Source: Liolophura sinensis (lineage: Eukaryota; Mollusca; Polyplacophora; Chitonida; Chitonidae). Taken from it: 64,000 bases of DNA. Both the position numbers and the translations under genes were made by a program. Below are positions 35,160 through 46,570 of the stretch, piece by piece. The stretch's first letter is position 1. Each line of letters starts with the position of its first letter. The notes beneath the pieces are model-generated. The model ran no database searches. It saw nothing but the letters and a program-made list of their open reading frames with translations, and had not been told where the DNA came from. Location: positions 35,451,551 to 35,515,550 of the forward strand of contig NC_088304.1 in the NCBI RefSeq assembly GCF_032854445.1. The letters run 5' to 3'.

Positions 35160-37017
35160 TAGTGTTAATTGTTCCAATTAATACAACTAAATTAGCCAAA
35201 TCAGCTGTGTTTAATATTCTGACAAGGTTTCCGACCAATGACCACAGCAGTGGTCAGTTTGGTTCTGGCTAACTATGACTCTTGACAGGGCTTGGGCTGA
35301 ATCCGGCGGGTGCGATAAAAGACCCCATTAGTATCGTTAGCAGTAATTATTTGAGCTTGATGAAGCAGGGTGCGAAGGACATACTGTAATTTTAGAAGGG
35401 ATACAATTTCGACAGCATCCAGATAAGACTAGCACGGTTTCGACAGCTACAGGCTGCTGATCCTGGATGTTATTGACACAAAGCTGGCCACAACCCAGTT
35501 ATTACCCCAGCCAAGTCTTTGTCCTTTTCTGCTGGGCAGAAAATCGACGACTGAAGCCAAACTGACCAATCTTGATTTTTCAGCTGATAAATATAGTCCT
35601 GTTTTAGTCTCGAGTAGGACAATTGCGTGGGCTGTCGTCCGGCGGACAGTTTGGTAGCAAACATGTAAAATACTACAACAAAACGCAACGGTTGGTTACC
35701 ACGACCTAAGATTGACAAATATGTGAAATACAACGATGTGTTAGTTGGTAAAGTGGCTGGAGCCAAATTAAGCTTCAAATAAAGCCTTGGCACAATGTTT
35801 GCGGTAGTTTAAACTTTGTAACAGTTTCTAGACCGTCGACTAGACAGCAAGTCACGCGAGAGAGTATGAGAGTATAGCGGGAGTTTTCCAATGTCTGGCT
35901 GAGAATCAAAGGCGAGTGAGGAAAGTTTAAAACGGCGCCCGGCTTTCAACAGAGCGATCCAAAGCTGTGCAGTTTGCGTTTATTCTTGTGGTATGTCACA
36001 ATGTCTGCCCATAAAACACCAGAAGCCCATTACCTCGAAATATCCAGTTTCCCTATAGCTAGTTTCCACTTTACACTTTTCTTCCATCTCTAACACATTT
36101 TGTGATGTATCTGTGCTGCCATGTATTTTTTCTCTCTATTGCTCAGCCAACGTTTGAGAAACGGCTGATGCGTGGTGGGTTCCAAATGGGTTGTGTTGTA
36201 ACAGGCTTAAAAATTATGACAACAGAGAGGTTTATATAAGAGCAACAATGTCTTTGACAATAATTATTTTAAAGTTGGTTGGAAATATAAATATAGTCAA
36301 TGGATTTAAAACTGCATACCAACAATGATTATCGAAATCGTAATTTTCAAATACGGAGTTTCGGTTTCAAGGTATGACCAGTTCTTGTAGCAGCCGTTTA
36401 CAATTAGATTTCCCATGATTTAGTACACAGTTTTCACACAAGAGGGTGGCATATTTCTCCACCTGGTGGCAAGAGCTTCTATAGATGACATAACACTGTA
36501 GTGTGCTGTGGAGACTAGCTATAGAGAAGTTGCATACTTCTACGTAACAGGTTTCTGAAACACTAACTCAGTGGTCCCACAGATCAAGTCCGCTTAAAAC
36601 AGAGGGAAAGTAACTCCGAATATTGAAGTCATACTAGAAAATCGAAATTTCGTCTGTTAGCATGTTTGTGCGATCGTCAGGAAATATGTATAGTAAAGAA
36701 GACATAGGCTCATAGATGTACCCCCCCCCCCCAAAGAAAATAAACAAAGCATTTCTATTTTCTTCAGTATTTCATACAATGCTGCTCATACCAGCTTAAC
36801 ATTACGTAATTCATACTCAACTGTTCCCGCCTTTCTGCTAACATATAATGCTTTGTTTTGTCTTAAACACATGCATGTGTTTTAAACATAGACATCTACA
36901 CGTATATAAGCTTATGTATTCTTTACTATGCGTATTTCCTGATGATGACACAGGCATAGCAGCGGAAATATAGATTGACAACTACAACTTCCGAATTCGA
37001 AGTTACTTTGTTCTACA

Positions 37018-37196
37018 GCTCATGCTCGCTTCCTCTCCGACCGTACGTGGGAAGATCTGGCTAAACCTGCAGATGGTCGTGGTTTTTCCCCCCGGCTCTG
37101 CCCGGTTTCCCCATTCCATAATGCTGGCTGCCGTCGTATAAGTGAAATATTCTCGAGTACGGTGTAAAACACCAATCAAATAAATGAATAAATTAA
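37018..37196 (+). repeat. SINE-1 copy, 5' truncated
   Basis: Begins at AGCTCATGCTCGCTTCCTCT and continues GACCGTACGTGGGAAGATCT, CCATAATGCTGGCTGCCGTC, GTATAAGTGAAATATTCTCG, CACCAATCAAATAAATGAAT. Confidence 0.9.
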
Positions 37197-37679
37197 TTTT
37201 TGTTCTATTTTATCAAACACTTAATTAGAGCATAAGTATAATTCTTCCTCCTGAAAGAAAAGTTCGAAAAAATATTGAAGACCATACTTGCAAATACGTT
37301 TTCACGCTTTTTCTCTCATTTTTTTCTCTCATAATTTTTATGTTTTCTTCTGCTTTAGCACAAAGTAATACGTAATGATTTAGCATTACTGGCTAGGTTT
37401 CTTCTTTATAATTATTTCTTCTAAAATATAATTCTATTGCCTAAAAGAAATGAACGTCAGTATGACTCGGTCATGTAAAATGTAGTATGCTCTGAATGCG
37501 GTTTAGCTGAACAGTTTGCCTGACCTAATGTGGAATGTGTAAGGATAGTTACACATCGCAAAATAAGGCATAAACACGCATTAGACAGGGTACAAATTTG
37601 GCGCATCACTGACGCTATCTAAGAATAAATAAATCGTATTTGTAGATGTTGAGATAGTTATTTTACTACGTCCCATTAT

Positions 37680-38690
37680 TTGCTCAATGACCCGCTTGTT
37701 GAAGTCTCATTTACGCGCGAACAGCTCTTTGATAACTTTGATAATTTGTTTTGTCACGATAACGCTGATCCCTAAGAAAAGTAATGCTAGGTGATATTCA
37801 CTTGGCGAGCCCATCGTTTGATGTCAGCCAAGAACAATTTGTTGAGGAAATAGGCTTGGACGATGTCTTTAACTCTTTGGCACATCTCAAAGTATTTGCC
37901 TAGCTGGGGAGTAGAGCGAATATGTAAGAGTAGGTAACGCCGAAAGCACGTTCATGTTAGTTCTCCATTCGGGACCCGGTACAGAAAAAACGTAAAACAA
38001 ACTTATTCCTTTTCTCGGTGAAAGGCTAGTAGCTTGGCACTATCTCGATTCTGATATATGTTACAGATGTTATATAAAACCCTCAGTCGTTTTCTTAACG
38101 TGATGAACGCTTAACATCTAAACCACATCCAACGAAATTTGGCTAAATTTGGTCCCATTTGCGCATGAACACCTCTTCAATAACGTGGAATATTTTTGTC
38201 AGAATAACGGTGCTCTCGACTAAAAGGAAATCGAAAACAAAAGTTCAAGAAATACTAAATCCTAGTTACTTGGTGGGTTAATCGTTTAACGTCGGCTAAA
38301 AGCAATTTGTTCATTAACAAGCTTAAGGGACGTCTTTTACTCTTTGGCAAGACATTCACAAGGAATTAATTGTTCAGCAGTATGATCGAAATATCCCTGT
38401 ATGTCGTGTCCAAATCACATCTCAAAGCATTTGGCGAGCTTGGAAGGAGAGCGGATATGTAAGATTGAAAGAAGTTTTATAACTCTTTTCCATTCGGTAG
38501 GAAAACAAGGTAAACCAGACTTGGTTCTTTTCTTGGTCAAATTAGAAAGCATTTCCGACGGTTAAGAGAAAGGCTTATAGCCTGGCACTATCTCGGTTCG
38601 GATATATGTCAGAGATATCATAAAACACTCAGTCGTTTTCTTAACGTGATGATTTCCAAACATCTAAATGACATCCAACGAGCCGAACTT
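37680..38690. repeat. Tandem pair of about 500-560-bp units within duplication copy 2
   Basis: Unit one 37680-38140, unit two 38141-38690. They share CATCTCAAAGTATTTGCC/CATCTCAAAGCATTTGGCGA, CTCTTTGGCA, ATCGTTTGATGTCAGCCAAG/ATCGTTTAACGTCGGCTAAA, GGCACTATCTCG and CAGTCGTTTTCTTAACGTGA. The second unit carries the empty SINE site used to define the insertion at 32045. Confidence 0.7.
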
Positions 38691-38901
38691 TTATTAGATC
38701 GGCCTGTTCGGGGCTCGTTGTGAAAGGTTTTGTGGTCTGAGCTGAGACAGTCTGGATTAGGTGGTGGCTGGTATAGGTTCCTGCCACTCTATTGAGACAC
38801 AACAAGCCATACTCACAATACCACAGATATATAGTCTTATTCATATACAGACAGTTGTTCAGGTGATCTGATTTATTTAATAGCTGTCCTGATAATATAT
38901 A

Positions 38902-39166
38902 CACGCTGGGGGACGCCGAGTCTTGTAAAGACAAACCTGTTGCAGTCAGGGATATCCACTCATTATAGTATTTACACGCTGGGAGACCCGAGTCTTGTAA
39001 AGGCAAAGCTTTTACAATCAGTGATATCCAGTCATTTTAGTATTTTGCACACTGGGAGACGCCGACTCTTGTAAAGGCAAAGCTTTTGCAATCAGTGATA
39101 TCCAGTCATTTTAGTATTTTGCACACTGGGAGACGCCGACTCTTGTAAAGTCAAAGCTTTTGCAGT
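38902..39166. repeat. 73-74-bp tandem repeat, 3.6 copies
   Basis: Units begin at CACGCTGGG/CACACTGGG at 38902, 38975, 39048 and 39122, each continuing AGACGCCGACTCTTGTAAAG then GCAAAGCTTTTGCAATCAGT and GATATCCAGTCATTTTAGTA. Units three and four are nearly identical to each other; unit one is the most diverged. Confidence 0.95.
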
Positions 39167-40830
39167 CCAATCAACTAACTGCCGTATGTTTGACAGGAAG
39201 CCTAATTTCCTTATGTGGATTTGAAAGAAAAAAAAAACACATTATATTTAATGGTGAAATGCTGAAAATGTTTGTTCCAATTATTGGCGCGGAATTTGTC
39301 TCTTAGCAGTTGACGGTTAACACACATTGATGGGGAGGTGATTTTCTTATCGTTCACAGTTTTACATCTAATGTTTATCATATTCCTCATTGATAACTTC
39401 GTACAGTTTTACTAACTACGTGTACCACAGATTATATTGTGCTACAGTTGCGTAGCAGTTGACACGTCTTTGTGGTACTGGCCATGTGTGGTAAGGCTGA
39501 TACGAGGCTTTTTTCGTCCTACCAAAATACACACATATGTGTACAGTGCATATGTAATGACTGATTAATTGACTGATTGCTAATTATTGTAAAAACCTTA
39601 CTCACGACCGGGACTCACTTGCTCCTTATTTGTTTGAGCGGTTGATAGATAAACAACTAAACCTTTCGAACTCCCAATTGTCCCACTCTCCAACGTGCTT
39701 TGTGTCACAGACAGGCCGATGGTGTTAGCACTACTCAGAGTGCCGAACACAGCCTGTTTAAACGTATTTAAATTCACGCGTGCTGAGGAATATTTATGTG
39801 TCTTTGAGTTAGCGATACATCCTCCAGCACACGCAAGCATAATATTACACTGTGGACAGGCACGCCTTGTTTTTCTATTGATAAAGAACCTTTCCCATCT
39901 GGCGAGGTTTGGTTCAAAGCCGGGTATGTGGCTCTCATCCTTTATTACACTGCGCCAAAATGGCTACTCTTTCCGTCCAACCGGAAGGTCTGCAGTTCAA
40001 CCCCGAATCGGGCCAGTCCCATGGATTTAATATTTACAAGTAAATATTTGTCTACCTACGCATCCATTATAAGAGGGCATGGATGAAATACTGTTCAGCA
40101 TGGAGAACACACATGGCGTCGTTGAACGTGTCTTCGAAATGACGCTATAAATGTGTCGTGTTTAAGACCAACTCTGCTAAACAGCGAAACCATGGTAATA
40201 TTGACCAATATAGCTGAAAGCAATATTAATAGACCAATTAACAAAAGTATTCCTTTTAATTTTGAAATGAGTTCTTGTCTGAGATAAAAATGGTGCATTG
40301 GGAGCTGTCACTTAAGTCATATTTCCTAAAAGGTTTTAAGATTTGTGAACACATATTTGTGAGGGTGACATGAACGTTAACTTCAATGGAAAATGCAATG
40401 ACCATTGAACAATAATAACTTAAGATCACAAAGTGCAGTATTTATTTATCACACGTACACTAAACTGAATGACATGTCACACGAAAAACTATATATCTAC
40501 ACACTAAAAGCAAGAGTTTATATTATAAACACATTTCATTTTATCGACACGCCCTGGTAGTTATTCATAAAGAATATGCTGTGTAATGAAAGTCATGTGT
40601 TTATTATAGCAAAGATGTGAAATGTTTATATAGTAATGTGTTGGATATTTCCAATAGGATCAAACAGTCCAGTAAACATGGCTAAACATAGTGTTTACAA
40701 ATAAACATCAATTAAATACCAGTATGCAACTTTATTCCTTAGCACGCACATATCAATCCAATGTCATCAATGTTCCATGCCATAAAACCATGTACCAGAC
40801 ACCATCACATCTGAATGTCGTTTTTCATAC
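39167..40830. other. Last part of the K2P intron, nothing recognised
   Basis: Open frames at 39598-39840 (minus), 39695-40030 (plus) and 40095-40298 (minus) have no recognisable domain. No repeat identified. Confidence 0.35.
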
Positions 40831-40838
40831 ATTTACAG

Positions 40839-41524
40839 GTTACGGCCATATTGCCCCCAGGACGAGGTACGGTCGACTGGTCACCATATTCTACGCCCTC
40901 GTGGGGATTCCGTTAACCCTACTGTGCCTGGCGAATTTAGGGTCTCTCTTTGGGGATTGCTTTCGGTTTTTCTACAAACATTTACTGCGATTCTTGTCTT
41001 GGGTCTGTTTGCCATCTAAATCTTCAAAGTCGAAGCGCGGCAAGAGGGTATCGTCCCGCGAAGAGCGGAACCCTTTACGATCATCGCAGGGTGGAGGTTC
41101 CGGGGAGGTGGAACCGTTCGATCAGGAGGAAGTAGCGTCCAGTAAGGAGGAGGGTCCCGTGAGGGTGCCACTGTTTGTCTCCATCCTCCTCATAGCCATG
41201 TACATCTTCGGCGGTGCGATGCTGTTTTCCATGTGGGAGGACGACTGGGATTACCTCATCGGCTCCTACTTTTGCTTCATCACACTTAGTACCATAGGCT
41301 TTGGCGATTTCGTCCCGGGCGCCTCTATGAACTCATGGGCTAACGAACAGAAGTCCGTGCTGTGCGCGTTGTATCTCGTTTTCGGGCTTTCCCTGATCGC
41401 GATGTGCTTCAATCTCATGCAAGAGGAGGTGAAAGCCAAGTTCAGGTGGCTGGCTTTGAAGCTGAATCTTATTGACAAGGATGTTAAGAAGCAACGGATG
41501 CAAGGTCCCTCCAGGATTCTTTGA
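40839..41524 (+). CDS. Two-pore-domain potassium (K2P/TWIK-type) channel, coding exon 2
   Basis: Gives residues 295-522. The junction restores the first filter TIGYG and follows it with His298 (GYGHIAPRT). A histidine there is the external proton sensor in vertebrate TASK-1/TASK-3, so pH sensitivity is possible. M2 spans about 307-330 with the family motif VGIPL (316-320). A cytosolic loop of about 65 residues (340-404) is basic then acidic, with several serines. M3 is about 406-426, pore helix 2 and the TIGFGDFVPG filter are at 435-455, and M4 is about 466-488, ending MCFNLMQEEV, which is typical of invertebrate K2Ps. The tail is only about 30 residues and stops at TGA 41522. A further 3' splice cannot be excluded, but the stop is in frame and the domain set is complete. 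The joined 522-residue protein is within the usual family range for channels with a long N-terminus. Confidence 0.94.
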
Positions 41525-42578
41525 CGCGCAATCGCCGTCAGCCAGAGCCGACCGTGTGTGGTTATTTCAGATGCTGCATTATTCCTATACGCCGTACTCA
41601 ATATTATTTCACTAAAATAGTGACCTTTCTGGTTGTGGACAGATTGGAACCCTTTCTCTGTAATAATACTGTGTTACTAAGAATCACACTGACATACAGG
41701 CAAGTGATCCGGGTTCCGAAAATGTTTGGGTATTGTAGGGAAAAAAAAGGCAGTTCAACAAGGTACGGCCGTTGTATTCCACGAATGTAAATCGAACCAC
41801 TTTGTTGGGTGTGCGTTGACTGAAGTATCTACAGCAACGTGTGCGTTCTGAACAAGCCGAGGCCCGCGGTTATTGCTTTCTTTTTACATGTATTTCTGAT
41901 ACTGTGTTCGGCAGTTTGTGTCAACATCCTCTTACAGATTGTTTACATAACCCATGGAACATACAGGGCTAACATCTCGTCATCTCTGTTTGTTTGTACG
42001 TCACTCCCCCCAAACTGAGTTGAAAAACGAGTGCATCTTTCTCTCAGTATAGGTTATAAGGTTCGTCGGAACAAGCCGAACAGTGCGACTTCAGATATCC
42101 TTCTAAGACCATTCCCCAGAAGCCTAAAGAATGGCTCATTTCCTGTTAGTGCGGATCGATAAAAGTAGTAGTTATTGCCAAACATTTTGCTTCTTTTGCC
42201 GAGTGGTCGTCCTCGGGTTTGCATCGTATATTGCACTAGGACTTGTTTCCCTATAGGCAATAGCTAGCGCCCACATAATGAAGGCGTCTTCATGTACAGA
42301 CGATAATAGACTCAGATGTGTATTGGCCCGTTACTCAGATTCACTGCTGTCTTACATGTACGCATCGCTCACCAGAAGCCCGTCATTGTAATATAAGTAC
42401 TTTTCTATGTGAGGGCTATAAGCAATGCAGTTGGGTTGATATGTTGCATGTATTTGGCGGTGAGAGATAATCTGAAGATCATTAAAGACTTGTAATATCT
42501 ATAGCAGAAACCACACTGGAACTGAAATATTACCAAACTCCTATACTTAATACAAGTTTACCAATACGTTTTCGCAGG

Positions 42579-42678
42579 CCAGAAACCTGCGGATGGTCGT
42601 GGGTTTCCCCCGGGCTGTGCCCGGTTTTCTCCCACCATAATGCTGGTCGCCGTCGTATAAGTGAAATATTCTTGAGTA
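42579..42678 (+). repeat. SINE-1 3' half (left arm of an inverted pair)
   Basis: GCCAGAAACCTGCGGATGGT through CACCATAATGCTGGTCGCCG to GAAATATTCTTGAGTA, 5' truncated and without its own tail. It abuts the T-rich tail of the next copy, which is in the opposite orientation. Confidence 0.9.
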
Positions 42679-42846
42679 TTTTATTTATTTATTTATTTAT
42701 TTATTTATTTGGTGTTTTACGCCGTACTCAAGAATATTTCACTTATACGACGACGGCCAGCATTATGGTGGGAGGAAACCGGGCAGAGCCCAGGGCAAAC
42801 CCACGACCATCCGCAGATTTCTGGCAGACCTTCCCACATACGGCCA
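42679..42846 (-). repeat. SINE-1 3' half (right arm of an inverted pair)
   Basis: Starts with eight TTTA repeats, then GGTGTTTTACGCCGTACTCA and the body to GGCAGACCTTCCCACATACG. Arms 42579-42678 and 42725-42825 are about 90 percent complementary by eye, with a 46-base loop. Confidence 0.9.
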
Positions 42847-42941
42847 TCATGCTTTTAAAGAAAACTGCTTAGAAAATATACCATATTAAGTTTATTTGTC
42901 TAAAACGTTGTTAATTAAATCAACATGGCAAAAGAAATAAA

Positions 42942-43569
42942 ACACAGAGAATACATTTATAGGTTTATGACCAAGGTGTACCTGTAATGTAATAATTTAC
43001 TGGCTATTTCAATCAAATGTTTTCAGTTTTTCAAACCGTTGCTTTCATTTTCCTCAATGATGTTTTCAGAATTATTAATAAGTAAAGAGCCATAATTTTG
43101 ACAAAACAACAACAAAATTTTTTTGAAACGTCTGAAGACTTACGGACCAGGCTTGATCGCTATTTTAAAATGTTTCATAGGTTTTTCATCTGTATTACCC
43201 ACTGAAACAAAGTGGAAGACTTTCGATTCTTCAGCTGTTCGCTGGTTGACCGTCGGACCATTTTCCCCTTCCTATCGAGCTCGCGTCTTTGCAGACTACA
43301 TTTAAAAGCAACGCCCATTTTTATGTACATTTGCTAAGATCCATTTTCTTTTATTGCGGTTAAAGTTGTCAGGAAGTTCTGGCCAGATTTTTGTTTTGCA
43401 ATTTTCAAGAAACTCCTATAGTATCCCGAAGATTTCTCAGTCCTCTCCGCATATAATAAGGACAAACCCTAGATTCTTCAAATACAAACCATAACGTATC
43501 ATACATTCCTCATGGCTGTTAGTAATACTGGTCGTAGTATTTCATTTATCATTTTTCATGATAATAACC
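42942..43569. other. Non-coding stretch downstream of the K2P gene
   Basis: Nothing recognised. Confidence 0.3.
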
Positions 43570-43570
43570 G

Positions 43571-43775
43571 TAATCCTATATGGATGTTGATTCTGTATGG
43601 ATCCTGATCCTGTATGGATCCTGATCCTGTATGGATGGTGATCCTGCATGGATGTTGGTCATCTATGGGTGCTGATCATCTATGGATGCTGATCCTGTAT
43701 GGATGTTGATCATCTATGGATGCTGATCCTGCATGGATGTTGATCGTCTATGGATGCTGATCCTGTATGGATGTT
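43571..43775. repeat. 17-bp tandem repeat, about 12 copies, with a 34-bp dimer pattern
   Basis: Units TGATCCTGTATGGATGT alternate with TGATCATCTATGGATGC in the right half. The left half is more uniform (TGATCCTGTATGGATCC). Confidence 0.9.
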
Positions 43776-45144
43776 GACTTCATATATATTTTTCGTAAAT
43801 TATGTATTTTAAGGTCTCTAAACATAGACAACGTGATTTACGAAAAAACTTACGAAAAATTAATTTATAAGGCTTTCATTGAAAAAAATCACATCTGATA
43901 TCCTTCTTCTGTCGAACTGTTGCCTTAATGTCGAGGTAAAGTGTCAAATTTTATTACTTCCGATTTTAAGTTCTTCCAAGAGAACTGTAAACTGACACGG
44001 TCCGATCCACTTACTCTCAAAATTAATTAAATTTAATTAAGTGATTACGCATAGAACACTTGCAGAAAGTATTTCTAGAATTACTTTGTTTGTGCCATTT
44101 GGAAAAAGTTTCGGGGACTTTAAGGTTTGCATTTGTTCTCAGAAAAGCTCCTAATGTTTTTCAATGCTGGCGCTGATAGACTGCCTTTTTGGTTCGATTT
44201 AATGTCAAGCTTTTTGGCAACGCTTTATGCAGAGATCTTTTTTCCACTGTAATGATTGAGTGAGTCGATGAGGCCATCACCAGGCCGTTATTCTGGGTGG
44301 TCTTTTCTTTCTTTTTTTTGCCAAAATCAACTCAGACCGCGTTCTATTGCGAAACGCTTTGGCAGCGTCCATCAGCAACTGATGTGGATATAGACGCAGT
44401 CATGGGGCACCCTACCCAGTGTCAAACTAAACCCAAGCCCTTGGCCCAAATGTGAATCCTTAAGAAGTATCGATGACGATATCGATCACTCTAGATAATC
44501 AACAGCCTTTGAGCGATTTGGATAGGTGGACCCCGTTTTGGAGCTACCAGGCTCCCTGATGCGATGTCACCAGACGACTGGTGACATTAGTTAACGCCAC
44601 GCAATATCATGATAAAATTAAATGCCGTGGCATCCTATAAACGACAATATACGTTCTGCTGAATATGTATGTAACCCCGTGAAACTGTGGCAACAATCTG
44701 GGTCTGCGTTTCCTCACACAACGCCTTACTTACCCTCGGTCCCGTTTTGCATATAGTTGTTGATGATTCTTGCATATTTGAGGGTTATTACACCCGTAGC
44801 TTTGATTATACATGTAGACAACATGATTGTTGTGACGATGGTTATGCTAGTGGCTGTGTAATGCTTGTTGTTATTAAGGACGCCCACCTGTGAGTTTCCT
44901 CACAGCGTGGTTCTTGGTGGTTTTCGTCCTTCACTTGTTCGGCGATACGGTGTATACAAAAGTAACGGCTTTGTAACGGTATGTTTCAGTCCCCAAACTG
45001 GTGAAAGATGCCTTGTCCTAAGTAAATCCCGTTACCATTTTAAGTCGTGCTGTGTGTCAATGATTGCTTTAGTGCACAGAGAACTGTAGAATAACTTTGA
45101 ATGTTACAAAACCTTAAGATTTAATTAGCCCAGTTATGGTTAAA
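43776..45144. other. Non-coding stretch with a small perfect hairpin
   Basis: TTTTCGTAAAT (about 43790) and ATTTACGAAAA (about 43838) form an 11-bp inverted repeat with a roughly 40-base loop. Frames at 44687-44893 and 44865-45089 are unrecognised. No gene called. Confidence 0.35.
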
Positions 45145-45475
45145 ATACATACATCCACACATACATCCACACATACATACATACATACATGCATACATAC
45201 ATACATACATACATACATACATACATACATACATACATACATACATACATACATACATACATACATACATGCATACATACACACACACACACATACATAC
45301 ATACATGCATGCATACATACATACATACATACATACATACATACATACATACATACATACATACATACATACATACATACATACATACATGCATACATAC
45401 ATACATACATACACACACATGCATACATACATACATACATACATACATACATACATACATACATACATACATACA

Positions 45476-45509
<34 letters not shown>

Positions 45510-45657
45510 CATACATACATACATACATACATACATACATAAATACATACATACATACATACATACATACATACATACATACATACATACATACATACAT
45601 ACATGCATACATACATACATACATACATACATATGTATGTATGTATACATGCATGCA
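45145..45657. repeat. CATA tetranucleotide microsatellite, about 510 bp
   Basis: Nearly pure (CATA)n, interrupted by CATGCATA and CACACACA blocks at 45250-45310 and 45410-45422. It ends in an inversion, CATACATATGTATGTATGTA then TACATGCATGC. The four-base period with no stops opens every frame; the resulting YIHT/YVCM frames are meaningless as proteins. Confidence 0.98.
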
Positions 45658-46055
45658 AGCATAGAAAAACACAACATAATTACATTAAAGATTCAAAATA
45701 TATTAAATGCTTATGAAATATGAAGGATTGCATAGTACAGATCAAAAGTTATGTAAAACCCTTAGCTATAGCTGAATATGTTGTTCTACAGTCATGTGTG
45801 TGCAGAAGTTACTGTTGACGTGTTTGACAGATTGAGTTAAAGGGAGGTAAGTATGGTTTCTTTTCTCGAGCAGATCTATATGCCGTAAGTCTCGCAGAGG
45901 TCATTAGCGTATTGACTTAGTATTCCAAGTCCATCATTAATAGGACGAGTTTTCATTAAAGATAAATCGTTGTTTGGAACGAATATGTGAGTTTATTGCA
46001 AACACATATCAGGGTTATCAGGGTCTTCTTGACTTTTCCCATACCTTCGAACTTT
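45658..46055. other. Non-coding spacer
   Basis: Nothing recognised. Confidence 0.3.
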
Positions 46056-46213
46056 GACGTTTGTGTATCACGACGTTTGTGTATCACGACGTTTGTGTAT
46101 CACGAAGTTTGTGTATCACGACGTTTGTGTATCACGACGTTTGCGTATCCCGGCGTTTGTGTATCACAACGTTTGTGTATCCCGGCGTTTGTGTATCACG
46201 ACGTTTGTGTATC
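46056..46213. repeat. 16-bp tandem repeat, about 10 copies
   Basis: The unit is GACGTTTGTGTATCAC with substitutions (CCGGC for ACGAC, GCGTATC for GTGTATC). The 16-base period is not a multiple of three, so the frames across it cycle through the repeat. Confidence 0.95.
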
Positions 46214-46570
46214 ATCTAATGAGACGACAAGGATAACTATACAGGATAGTGATTTGATTAAGTTAAATACGCATAGGTACACGGTGAAAAAACGGAAATT
46301 GTCCATAAATTTATCATGAAGTTAATAATGTCTAATGACAGTGTAGTTTATAAGTATGAATAAGTGGTTGTGTAATAGATGCAAAGTTACAGAGTGACGG
46401 TTGAGTGCTGTTAAGTTATTAAATATTTAAATGCTGAAACTTTATAATTTGTTATAATTAAGCAATTTACATTATCGACTATTGAATCAAACTTGGTCAT
46501 CTCTTTTTTTCTCTTGTGATATGTATTATGATGACCACGATACTGCGCATCCAGTCTAGACAACATATCT

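Larger units (their letters stand above)
35160..38870. repeat. Segmental duplication, copy 2 (partner 28640-33115)
   Basis: See copy 1 for the matched blocks. This copy is about 0.75 kb shorter and lacks the three SINEs of copy 1, but has its own SINE-1 at 37018-37196. It contains a C-run at 36721-36732. The minus-strand frames at both copies' right ends (32655-33044 and 38641-39006) share only a short CHLDVW.SSR stretch before diverging, which argues against a conserved protein. Confidence 0.75.
21157..40838 (+). other. K2P intron, 19.7 kb, phase 1 within the GYG filter codon
   Basis: Donor GTAGGT at 21157 and acceptor CATTTACAG ending at 40838 join the split Gly codon (G + GT) and restore TTIGYGHIAP across the junction, which fixes both sites. 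From family knowledge, many animal K2P genes have a phase-1 intron at this point of pore loop 1. The intron contains a 42-bp minisatellite, palindromic and TIR elements, several SINEs and a 4-kb segmental duplication. No other exon is needed for a complete channel. Confidence 0.9.
41525..42941 (+). other. Probable K2P 3' UTR and flank, with candidate poly(A) signals
   Basis: No gene follows. A short reversed SINE-1 tail piece lies at 41585-41612 (TACGCCGTACTCAATATTAT). Candidate poly(A) signals are ATTAAA at 42481 and AATAAA at 42936; the second lies beyond an inverted SINE pair. Which is used, if either, cannot be read from sequence. Confidence 0.4.

Noticed and set aside
32655-39006. Minus-strand gene shared by both duplication copies (CHLDVW.SSR)
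   Set aside because: Shared residues span about ten codons and the frames diverge with stops and indels; DNA-level similarity from the duplication explains them.
40691-40838. Extension of K2P exon 2 upstream to an ATG at 40691
   Set aside because: The frame is open by chance, but the stretch is intron: the acceptor at 40838 and the split filter codon show that the exon starts at 40839.
45114-45723. Six overlapping frames encoding YIHT/YVCM repeats
   Set aside because: Pure consequence of a CATA tetranucleotide repeat.
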